Source of the DNA: Desulfocapsa sp.
GTDB taxonomy: Bacteria > Desulfobacterota > Desulfobulbia > Desulfobulbales > Desulfocapsaceae
DNA length: 48,761 nucleotides
Direction: 5' to 3'
NCBI GenBank assembly: GCA_024763035.1
Contig: JANTGG010000008.1
Span: 1 to 48,761, forward strand
This document shows, piece after piece, positions 42,701 through 48,761 of this stretch. Position 1 is the stretch's first letter. Every line of letters begins with the position of its first letter. The notes under the pieces were generated by a model. That model worked only from the letters and a program-made list of their open reading frames with translations. It did not search any database and was not told the origin of the DNA. A program made the position numbers and the translations under genes.

Positions 42701-45005
42701 CGACAAAGCATTTGAAATTGAACCCAATAATACCAGTGCCACAGCCAACACCCTGATCAAAGACAAAGGTCTGAGCGGCAAAATATCCAATGATACTGAC
42801 CAGGACTTCTACACCTTTACGCTGGATACCCCCAGCTACCTGAATGTATCACTTTACTGTCCTATCAGTAGCAAAGACTTCAGCATGACCCTGTACAAGG
42901 GCTCTGTAGACAACCAGATTGATGCGATCAGCACCACAAACGGTGATGATGTCTCCCTGCATATGGGACTCAGTGTCGGCACCTATTTTCTACGGGTCAC
43001 CCCGTCAGGGGAGGCCGAAACTGTTTATTACTACACCCTGCTGCTCCAGGATTCCCTCCGTTCCAGCCTGGAAGTGGAAGCCAACAACACTATCCGTTTT
43101 GCCAATACCATCGAGGCTGACACCCCCAGAACCGGGAGGGTCTATTCTGCCGATGATGTTGACTATTACGGTTTCGGTCTGACCCCGGACAGTGGAACTG
43201 CTGATATCCAGGTTCATTTTGCATCCTACTCCGCTTCAGCTGCCTACCGGGTATCCATTATTGATGTCAATCTGAATGAACTTGACAGTGCAACCTCCAC
43301 GGGGGGAAATGATCTTGTTTTGAATTCCTCAGTACCCTTGGGAAATTACTATATTAAGATTGAAGCAGCTGGAACTGTGGATCCCTACACCCATTATGAA
43401 CTGCAGGTCAACAGCAGTAGCGGTTCCATTGCCGGTCTGAAGAGTATTGTTGCCATCCAGGTTACTGGTGACACCAGTGAAATGATACCGGGCGATCCCG
43501 ATATGCCCCTTACCGCAGAAGCCTTTTACTCCAATACTGTGCCAGCTGCCTATGCATCTGCAAGCTTTGACTGGCTGTCCCTTGATCCTGCTGTAGCCAC
43601 TGTCAGCAGTGCAGGAGTGGTTACAGCCGTTGCCACCGGTACCACTTCAATTGTTGCCTCCCATCCGGATATCCCGGATGTGGTTGGGAAATTTGACCTG
43701 CTTATCGGAAATGCTGAACCAGGTCTGCAACACCATGGTAATCTGATTCTGGTTGGCGGCGGCGGTCCTGACGAAACCGACAATCTCTATGCCTCCACCA
43801 GATATCTGTCTGAGCTGGTTTATTCCCGGTTCCAGAGCCGTTTTTTCAGCGATGATGATATCTATTTTCTCTCCCCCACTGTCGACCACGATATTAACGG
43901 CGACGGTTTTAATGATGATATTGTCGATGATCCGGCTGCCGACCCGACCCTGGCCAAATTCAGCACCGCCGTAAGTAGTTGGGCAGCCGCCAGTGAACGG
44001 AACACTGACGGTCCCCTTTACATCTACCTGCTGGATCATGGCAGTAATGATAATTTCAAGATCAACAGCGGTCAATATCTGACCTCCGCGATTCTTAAAG
44101 ATTTACTCGACACATTTCAAACCGCTACCGGCAGGCAGGTAGTGGTAATAATTGAGGCGTGCAAATCCGGCACATTTGTCTCCGGTCCTACCGATGGCAA
44201 CCTTGTCAACGGCAGTGAGGATCGGGTTGTTGTCACCTCCACCGATAATCTGGACACATATATCGAGCTGGATGGCAGGATCTCCTTCAGTCAGTTTTTT
44301 ATCGACCGGCTGTTGACAGGAGATACCATTAGAGAAGCGTATGATTCTACTGTCCTCATGCTGTCAAGCATGGGACTGCCATACACAGCTATGGCGCCGC
44401 AGTTAGCATTGGGGACCGGTTCAGATGCCGACCAGTTAATTCTCGGCGGCGATTTCGGCATCGGTAGCCTCTTCCCTGAATTTTTATCGGTATCCAACGG
44501 TACGCGAAATATAACCGCCAACAGCCTGCAAACTTTTACTGCCGAAATTGCAGATCTTGATGCAGTTGAAAAAGTGTGGTCTATGGTCAGAGGACCAGAC
44601 TACCATGTACCTGATATCAGTGACGGCTTTGAAGCACCTGAGGTGGAACAGGAGGTTATTCAATACCAGAAAAACGGACTTCTGCATACTGGAAGCTCTG
44701 CAAATTTCATATACAATGGCAGCTATACCGTTTCCTGCTATGCCATGAACGCCAATGGCAATGTCAGTCAAGCCCCGCAAACCACGACCCTCAATGTCAC
44801 CGGCGGTCTTTATCTGCCTGGGGACATAAATGGCAATAATGTTGTCGATCTGACTGACGCTGTTATTGCCATGCAGCAACTGGTGGGTAGCACTACCAGT
44901 GAACCGGTTGACAGTTATCCAACATCCGGGGCAGATGTCAATAATGACGGCAAACTGGGACTGGCTGAAGCAATTTCGATTATACAGACTGTTGCAAAAC
45001 CGTAG
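39705..45005 (+). CDS. Giant secreted legumain-like peptidase with Ca-binding, DUF1566, PPC, Ig-like and dockerin domains
   Basis: 1766 residues. The GTG start has a strong ribosome site. The hydrophobic export segment (LVVSLFLFLFLLPLTSWA) begins only near residue 40, so the leader is long. Order: carboxypeptidase-regulatory-like domain (about 62-145); thrombospondin-3-type calcium motif (DTDGDGTPDCADNCPSD); two DUF1566 domains (about 205-395 and 400-545, DDWRLPNRNELQSLVDY, WSSTTSF, ARAVRGG); four PPC-type domains (about 765-1245, e.g. EPNNTSATANTLIKD, DQDFYTF); Ig-like group 2 (about 1250-1335); C13/legumain-like peptidase with His1445 (LLDHGSNDNF) and Cys1486 (IIEACKSGTF); and dockerin (1706-1766; DINGNNVVDLTD, DVNNDGKLGLAE). 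It is a paralogue of the 1561-residue protein, with an extra N-terminal part and more C-ending codons. Confidence 0.9.
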   Translation: MSRGKNSTLPLCSHWSCASFSNKYCRQYYSTGIGLTRHLPLVVSLFLFLFLLPLTSWAGGGVNGYVRDTGGTGIASALVTLRDQIGITRMHTTSSGYYSFSDKSAGNATVIVSMACYLGQSANITIIEGSTVGKSFSLEALETDTDGDGTPDCADNCPSDSSKTEPGVCGCGSVDLDNYLCSTGSALPDTGQQKCYDTFSELIPCPAPTEAFFGQDGNYRINKPSFTKLDEDGNVLADNAPSWRIVRDNVTGLLWHIKDASDGVADIHEGEHDPDNTYFWCQGLFGPYGMCSVSGTLIDTNTYIRALQGMADLTWRLPTVKELSRLLQSIESTPMLHSFFVNIPDDAVFWADNTDKQNADNAWTVDFSTASGKGRVQPADKGLYYYAMAVSGPNERLRDNFSNNQDGTVTDKNTGLMWLIEPADEDHNGLADDMTLEESLSWAENLTANGYDDWRLPNRNELQSLVDYNRYEPALDTAFFQDIYDDNTNPLRRFWSSTTSFASDNSILGTPVEFVSGKVTTTFKTQRYNARAVRGGTKYEEGKITIAVPAQGETLCNRAAGEVPYSSPSTIKWNPGALPQSEDVYIYLSVDGGKTYTTISYWYYIVAGTLVDGNNVPNNGSYSFNTYGINSDNCVIKIVPVNPAYADLAGIQELFSIHHMAPTYRVSYQYFGSDFSPAGSYYTVSLASSQAEGVVSVTTDWHITANTDIATYNKYNDQRVRPNSDYYNNGWFQISTQFFNPINYSRYLFLVPDWDATEGPETENVSNPAYGNDNASNADLLTDGHFYGGTLSSPADIDYYTFQIPSDATIHLGFLYRADDNENNVVETGIEVIAVDTGEIVASTVTDEISVLSLGLTAGQYYVRLTAADTFSTYSTYALSFMIDPEAAYQDNSGSPTPVTPPSMAVTGVINTLVDSASYSFDVPEKSAMEISFAPASDMAAYHLEIRNSLNEVLHDVSVLNQQPVTLNGIFDQGTYTIIVTPVNTVDASNPFYIEIHTIDKAFEIEPNNTSATANTLIKDKGLSGKISNDTDQDFYTFTLDTPSYLNVSLYCPISSKDFSMTLYKGSVDNQIDAISTTNGDDVSLHMGLSVGTYFLRVTPSGEAETVYYYTLLLQDSLRSSLEVEANNTIRFANTIEADTPRTGRVYSADDVDYYGFGLTPDSGTADIQVHFASYSASAAYRVSIIDVNLNELDSATSTGGNDLVLNSSVPLGNYYIKIEAAGTVDPYTHYELQVNSSSGSIAGLKSIVAIQVTGDTSEMIPGDPDMPLTAEAFYSNTVPAAYASASFDWLSLDPAVATVSSAGVVTAVATGTTSIVASHPDIPDVVGKFDLLIGNAEPGLQHHGNLILVGGGGPDETDNLYASTRYLSELVYSRFQSRFFSDDDIYFLSPTVDHDINGDGFNDDIVDDPAADPTLAKFSTAVSSWAAASERNTDGPLYIYLLDHGSNDNFKINSGQYLTSAILKDLLDTFQTATGRQVVVIIEACKSGTFVSGPTDGNLVNGSEDRVVVTSTDNLDTYIELDGRISFSQFFIDRLLTGDTIREAYDSTVLMLSSMGLPYTAMAPQLALGTGSDADQLILGGDFGIGSLFPEFLSVSNGTRNITANSLQTFTAEIADLDAVEKVWSMVRGPDYHVPDISDGFEAPEVEQEVIQYQKNGLLHTGSSANFIYNGSYTVSCYAMNANGNVSQAPQTTTLNVTGGLYLPGDINGNNVVDLTDAVIAMQQLVGSTTSEPVDSYPTSGADVNNDGKLGLAEAISIIQTVAKP

Positions 45006-45066
45006 TCTAACACCGGTGATGAACGGTAAGCCGGTACTCTTTTCAGTACCCCCTTGAGGGATGTAA

Positions 45067-45264
45067 GTGCCTCGGAGATCTCGTACTAACCGTACGGTTG
45101 TCGTGGTCATAGAGGACCCGCGTTCAGGAAGTTTTGTTGACGAATTGGAAGAACTTGCCGCAGCTTATGACTATAAGATCCTGTTTGTCACTTCAGCATC
45201 GGCAGGTGATGATCAGATCGGTCTGCCTGAGGCTGTGTACAGTCTTCAGAAAGCATCTCAATAA
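45067..45264 (+). pseudogene. Decayed fragment of a C13 peptidase-dockerin gene
   Basis: A 65-codon frame that looks like a collapsed copy of the upstream gene's 3' part. NRTVVVVIEDPRSGSFVDE aligns with the legumain-like core around the catalytic cysteine (VVVIIEACKSGTF in the neighbour), but EAC has become EDP, so the nucleophile is gone. ILFVTSASAG matches the next strand, VVVTST. The end, DDQIGLPEAVYSLQKAS, is the second half of a dockerin (compare NDGKLGLAEAISIIQ). About 200 residues that normally separate these parts are missing. A ribosome-site-like GAGGG precedes the GTG, so a small peptide could still be made, but I regard this as a relic of a tandem duplicate. The surrounding 45006-45455 holds only a GGTACT/AGTACC inverted repeat (45033-45050) and the promoter region of the next gene. 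Confidence 0.65.
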
Positions 45265-45378
45265 TGAGGCAGATTCAGTAGAACAAACGTGTATCATAAG
45301 AAACTGCATCCTTCCCTCTCCCACCAAAAAAGTCAGCTTATCTGGTAGGAACATCAAACTTTCTTGACTTCAACCTCT

Positions 45379-45410
45379 TTGTACGATAACATCACTTACC
45401 TTTGTATAAA
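45379..45410 (+). promoter_or_regulatory. Weak promoter candidate for the cohesin gene
   Basis: TTGTAC (45379-45384) and TATAAA (45405-45410) are separated by 20 bases, longer than ideal. The TATAAAT element is about 45 bases before the start codon. Confidence 0.3.
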
Positions 45411-45443
45411 TAGGATATCATACACATAAATAAACATATTGCA

Positions 45444-45450
45444 GGAGGAG
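45444..45450 (+). promoter_or_regulatory. Ribosome binding site that selects a TTG start
   Basis: GGAGGAG ends 5 bases before the TTG at 45456. An ATG at 45451 directly abuts the site, but it reads ATG TTT TGA and stops at once, so the TTG is the true start of the cohesin gene. Confidence 0.7.
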
Positions 45451-45455
45451 ATGTT

Positions 45456-46337
45456 TTGAAAATTTCTTGGAAAGGATTGCTTATAGGGTTGTGTCTGTTT
45501 TTTCCAGTTGGAGCAGGAGCAGAAGTTCTCACGGTGACACCGCCTTCAGGAGATATCCACGCAGGCACTTCCATAGACGTTACCATTGCAATAGATGATT
45601 CGACGGCTATTGCAGGTGCTGCATTTACTCTGCTTTATGATACTGACGTATTCCAGCTTACCGGAATATCCTCCACATTTTTTGACATTTTTACGAACCA
45701 ATGGAACTCTCTTTCCCCTGTGCCGGATCCATTACCACCCGCAGATGTCACTGTAGACGGGCAACTGTACACCAGACCACTGGCGGCAAACACAACTGCC
45801 AGTGGCACCATGGTTGCCGCAGCAAGGGTTCAATCCGGAGTTACCACAGACACTCTTTTTACATTTACTTTCAGCATTGACAATGATGCCGCCCTTGGCT
45901 CATATCCCATCACCATCCAGCCAACCTCTCTGAACAACACAGCTGCTGGATACCCTGCAGAAGGTATGGCAATACCTGTACTCGTAGGAGCCGATCCCAA
46001 TCAAACAGACCCGGCCCTTGCCTACCCGGTTATTTCCGCAAATCTTGTGAGCGGAAACATTGTCCTTATTATACTGGACAACGATATTGATGGCATTGAT
46101 GACAACTGGGAAATAAAGTATTTTGGTTCCATCGGCGCTGCCAGTGCCACATCAGACACGGATCATGACGGTTACTCTGATAAACAGGAATATTTAAATC
46201 AATCAAATGGAATCCTTGACAGCAACGGTGCTATCTTTGACCCGAACGTTAAAAATGCACCCAACGGTGTCGGCTATGCTGCCAAGAATTTCATGCCTGC
46301 CATCTATATGCTCATGCTGAACAAACCTATTGAATAG
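45456..46337 (+). CDS. Secreted cohesin-domain protein
   Basis: 293 residues from a TTG chosen by a strong ribosome site. A signal peptide (about 1-22, ending GAGA) is followed by a cohesin-like domain (about 23-205). Cohesin signatures are visible: VTPPSGDIHAGTSIDVTIAI, AGAAFTLLYDTDVFQLTGIS, and a late TLFTFTFSIDNDAALGSYPI strand pair. The C-terminal part has acidic calcium-type motifs (DNDIDGIDDNWEIKYFG and DTDHDGYSDKQEYLN) and ends without a membrane anchor (FMPAIYMLMLNKPIE). Cohesins bind dockerins, and four dockerin proteins lie within the preceding 32 kb. This is therefore the likely docking partner or scaffold. With a single cohesin it could bind one dockerin at a time unless it oligomerises. 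How it attaches to the cell is not evident. Confidence 0.82.
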   Translation: MKISWKGLLIGLCLFFPVGAGAEVLTVTPPSGDIHAGTSIDVTIAIDDSTAIAGAAFTLLYDTDVFQLTGISSTFFDIFTNQWNSLSPVPDPLPPADVTVDGQLYTRPLAANTTASGTMVAAARVQSGVTTDTLFTFTFSIDNDAALGSYPITIQPTSLNNTAAGYPAEGMAIPVLVGADPNQTDPALAYPVISANLVSGNIVLIILDNDIDGIDDNWEIKYFGSIGAASATSDTDHDGYSDKQEYLNQSNGILDSNGAIFDPNVKNAPNGVGYAAKNFMPAIYMLMLNKPIE

Positions 46338-46420
46338 TTATGGGAAACGCAGAACTGCAATTCTGCCCCCGACATCTTCTGTTCGTATAAATAAAGGGAC
46401 CAATTTATCCTGGAGGGTCA

Positions 46421-48761
46421 ATGAAATTTTATATTGCAAAATTCTTCACCATACTTCTTTTCATTTCTCTAATATATCCCCTGACCGCTTCTGCAGACAC
46501 CACATTCAGTGGTACTCTGTATCTGCCAGACAACACAGCAGTAGACCGTGAAGTGACAACGTGGGTGGGGCTTTGCTCACGCAGCTGGAACTGCACCGGC
46601 AGCAACATCACCATTGCCCAGGGAGAGACAAGTGCGGCATTCACTGTTACAACAACAGAAACCGGCGATGTCTGCCTCCAGTACAACACCAATGGGAACT
46701 ACAATGATATTATTTATCCTGAGGCATATTCCATCCCGCCCTCCCGAAGGATTCTCGATACATACAATACAAATGAGACTGTCTGGTTTCCAGATGGTAC
46801 AACCCTCTCAGGGATCACTTTTGAGATGTATGGCGGGACGACCGTTTCCGGTCAAATCACTGGTCCACAATCAGGGTTTGTCGGCGACAAAACTATCTAT
46901 GTTAGGTACATTGATGTTGCAACCGGAAACAGTTCTCCATATTTCTACAATCAGTTACCTGCCAACACCTCAAGCCTAAGTTATGAATTCGCAATTCCAG
47001 AGACAATCACCGAGTATAAAGTAGCCTATAACTGGGATTACTGGTACAACACAATCCCCACCGGATATGTAAGTGAAGGGTTTCATAAAGGTGCCTCTCC
47101 TGACGATACTGCGTTCTTTAATAGTCAGGCACGATCTTTTTTCACTGCCGATGGTCCCCAGACTGGTGTGAACATGACACTGCTGGAAGGTGACACCATA
47201 TCAGGCAGGGTGTATCTTCCCGCATCAGTTACCGAAAGTTCATATGTTTCTGTTTGGGTTCAGGTAAACAATAACAATTATGACCTGTATGAAAACAGGG
47301 AAGTATACATTCCAGCCGGTTCTCTCTACGGTGAGTATGATATAACCGTCCCCCTGCTTGATCCGGAAGAACCTGTTACATTGTCTTATAACTCTGTCTC
47401 CAACAGTGACAATACCTATATTCCATATGCATATTATTCATCCAGCGGCACCACACCAGACTACTCTGCAAGGGATACATTCTATCCTTCAGCTCCTCCA
47501 GCCTCTGCTGATCTCACACTGGTTGTCGCAAGTAAATTTAATGGTATTTTCACAGTCCCTTCTGCAATCACAGCCGCTGATGATTTTACCGTCACCATAG
47601 ATGCATATAAAGAATCAGGAGAATATCTGACCAGCACCCAGGTAACAATACCCACCGGTCAGACACAGATAGACTGGGATCTCACCATTACTCCCGGGTC
47701 AGGCAATGCAATTCTTCAATATACTGCCTCTACTTCTCTGCCCGACGGGTATGTTTTCCAGGGGTATTACCACCCGGACGGAACTGTCGGCATATCCTCT
47801 CTCGCCGCCCCGCTTTCCACTGATTCTGACCAGGGACCATTAGCTTTTGATCTCTTAAGCGGTCCCATTATCAGCGGTTCACTGCAGACTGCAGACAATA
47901 TCACTTTTCCCGAAGACAAAACCATTTACGTGATGGCTGCGAGTGATAACAACCAGTCCATGCAGACATGGTTTGGAACATTAGCTGCCGACAGTACAAC
48001 CATCAACTACTCTTTGACTGTTCCTGAAGACGCCGCACCGTTTACAGTATTTTACTCATGGAATGGCACCCCACCCTCTCCTTTCTACAAAACCGGTTAT
48101 TACAACAGTCAGGGCACTGTTATCGACGCCAGGGAAGCTGAACATCTCAGCCCTGTTGCCAATCTGCCCGATAGAGACATGACCCTCCTGCGAGCATTCA
48201 CCATTAGCGGGAAGATAAAATTTCCCACCGGAATAACGTCCCCGACAGACCTTCCGGTAAGACTCGGAGCTGTAAATGAAACCGATGAATTTTACGACAC
48301 TACGGTAATTATTCTGGGCCAGGAAACAGAGACAGACTACACCGTGAACATACCCTACGGTGCTGCAGAAGCAACAGTCGGGTATTTTATCGACTCAATG
48401 GATCTTGTGCGTCACGGTTTTTACGACATCGGCGGCACCGTTGGTCTGATGGAACATTCAACAATGCTTGATAACACAACAGACTATACTGAAAAAGACA
48501 TAACCCTTATCGAGGGCAATGCTCTCAGCGGGCAGATTGCCATCCCCGGTGCCCTGCCCGAAGACCTGCCCATCACTCTTGGTGCCATTTCAGAAATTGA
48601 CGGTGTTTATCACACCACAGTCGTCATCAGTGCCAATGACCTGCAGGCCGATTACAGTGTGCACTTTGCGCCCGACATGCCAAGTGTATCCCTTGGATTC
48701 AGGATCCCTCCCGAGGCAAATCTTTCCACACAGGGCTATTATCGATCCTCCTCAACAGATC
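46421..48761 (+). CDS. Secreted tandem Ig-like repeat protein, 3' end missing
   Basis: An open frame that runs off the right edge after 780 complete codons. I read it directly and found no stop. The ATG is preceded by GGAGG (46412-46416), and the product starts with a signal peptide (MKFYIAKFFTILLFISLIYP...ASA). The rest is at least seven repeats of about 107-118 residues. Each begins with a strand like TISGRVYLP or ALSGQIAIPG and ends with a Y.V.(I/F)P or GY..xxG segment, typical of tandem beta-sandwich modules. I do not recognise a named family. Two cysteine-rich spots occur only in the first repeat. It lies 83 bases after the cohesin gene on the same strand and is probably cotranscribed. 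It may be a surface stalk or adhesin. Any anchor or dockerin would lie beyond the window. Confidence 0.82.
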   Translation, partial: MKFYIAKFFTILLFISLIYPLTASADTTFSGTLYLPDNTAVDREVTTWVGLCSRSWNCTGSNITIAQGETSAAFTVTTTETGDVCLQYNTNGNYNDIIYPEAYSIPPSRRILDTYNTNETVWFPDGTTLSGITFEMYGGTTVSGQITGPQSGFVGDKTIYVRYIDVATGNSSPYFYNQLPANTSSLSYEFAIPETITEYKVAYNWDYWYNTIPTGYVSEGFHKGASPDDTAFFNSQARSFFTADGPQTGVNMTLLEGDTISGRVYLPASVTESSYVSVWVQVNNNNYDLYENREVYIPAGSLYGEYDITVPLLDPEEPVTLSYNSVSNSDNTYIPYAYYSSSGTTPDYSARDTFYPSAPPASADLTLVVASKFNGIFTVPSAITAADDFTVTIDAYKESGEYLTSTQVTIPTGQTQIDWDLTITPGSGNAILQYTASTSLPDGYVFQGYYHPDGTVGISSLAAPLSTDSDQGPLAFDLLSGPIISGSLQTADNITFPEDKTIYVMAASDNNQSMQTWFGTLAADSTTINYSLTVPEDAAPFTVFYSWNGTPPSPFYKTGYYNSQGTVIDAREAEHLSPVANLPDRDMTLLRAFTISGKIKFPTGITSPTDLPVRLGAVNETDEFYDTTVIILGQETETDYTVNIPYGAAEATVGYFIDSMDLVRHGFYDIGGTVGLMEHSTMLDNTTDYTEKDITLIEGNALSGQIAIPGALPEDLPITLGAISEIDGVYHTTVVISANDLQADYSVHFAPDMPSVSLGFRIPPEANLSTQGYYRSSSTD
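46505..48761 (+). repeat. Tandem beta-sandwich repeats in the last gene
   Basis: Units start near 46505, 46841, 47195, 47534, 47870, 48202 and 48523, so the period is about 320-355 bases. The recurring start is (T/I/L)SGxI/V followed by a P- or G-rich turn. Units are divergent at the DNA level. Confidence 0.65.

Noticed and set aside
1-48761. Mobile element or prophage signatures
   Set aside because: No transposase, integrase, phage gene, flanking direct repeat or tRNA attachment site was seen.

Overview
The window looks like a chromosomal segment of a Gram-negative bacterium, most likely a sulfate-reducing-type Desulfobacterota ('deltaproteobacterium'). The Gram-negative assignment rests on an RND efflux system with an outer-membrane channel, several lipoproteins, an AsmA-like protein and a two-partner secretion pair. 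The Desulfobacterota placement is an inference from the C-terminal dockerin-like tails (GDxNxDG...L.EAI..LQ) joined to PPC, DUF1566 and caspase-like domains. I saw no tRNA, rRNA, CRISPR array or insertion sequence.

Region 1 (1-11.9 kb, + strand): the end of a SYLF/Ysc84 gene and a terminator-like hairpin, then a tightly packed six-gene run. It holds a membrane fusion lipoprotein, an RND pump, a TolC-like channel, two lipoprotein alpha/beta hydrolases and a large AsmA-like protein. The theme is envelope transport and lipid handling.

Region 2 (12-18.6 kb, - strand): a secreted zinc metalloprotease with a small secreted partner, then a large secreted protein split by an apparent single-base frameshift. 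Its N-terminal half carries LVIVD beta-propeller-type repeats. Its C-terminal half carries a legumain/caspase-like (C13-type) peptidase and a dockerin.

Region 3 (19.3-34 kb, + strand): a 1561-residue DUF1566/PPC/C13-peptidase/dockerin protein, a plant-like leucine-rich-repeat protein ending in a dockerin, a filamentous-haemagglutinin-type TpsA with its TpsB transporter, and a TPR-CHAT protease.

Region 4 (34-39.4 kb): a leftward pair (CHASE2 adenylate/guanylate cyclase and a FecR-like protein) diverges from a tandem-GAF HD-GYP phosphodiesterase. This is a signalling block beside the secretion/protease block.

Region 5 (39.5-48.8 kb, + strand): a second giant C13-peptidase/dockerin protein (1766 residues), a decayed fragment of a related gene that has lost the catalytic cysteine, a secreted cohesin-domain protein, and an incomplete gene encoding tandem Ig-like repeats that runs off the window.

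The most striking theme is four dockerin-bearing secreted proteins (three with legumain-like peptidase domains, one with an LRR ectodomain) and one secreted cohesin protein in about 32 kb, with no recognisable cellulase. With the CHAT protease this makes four clan-CD-type (caspase-fold) protease genes plus one relic. I propose a non-cellulosomal, cell-surface protease assembly held by cohesin-dockerin contacts. The modules are seen in the sequence; the assembly is inference.
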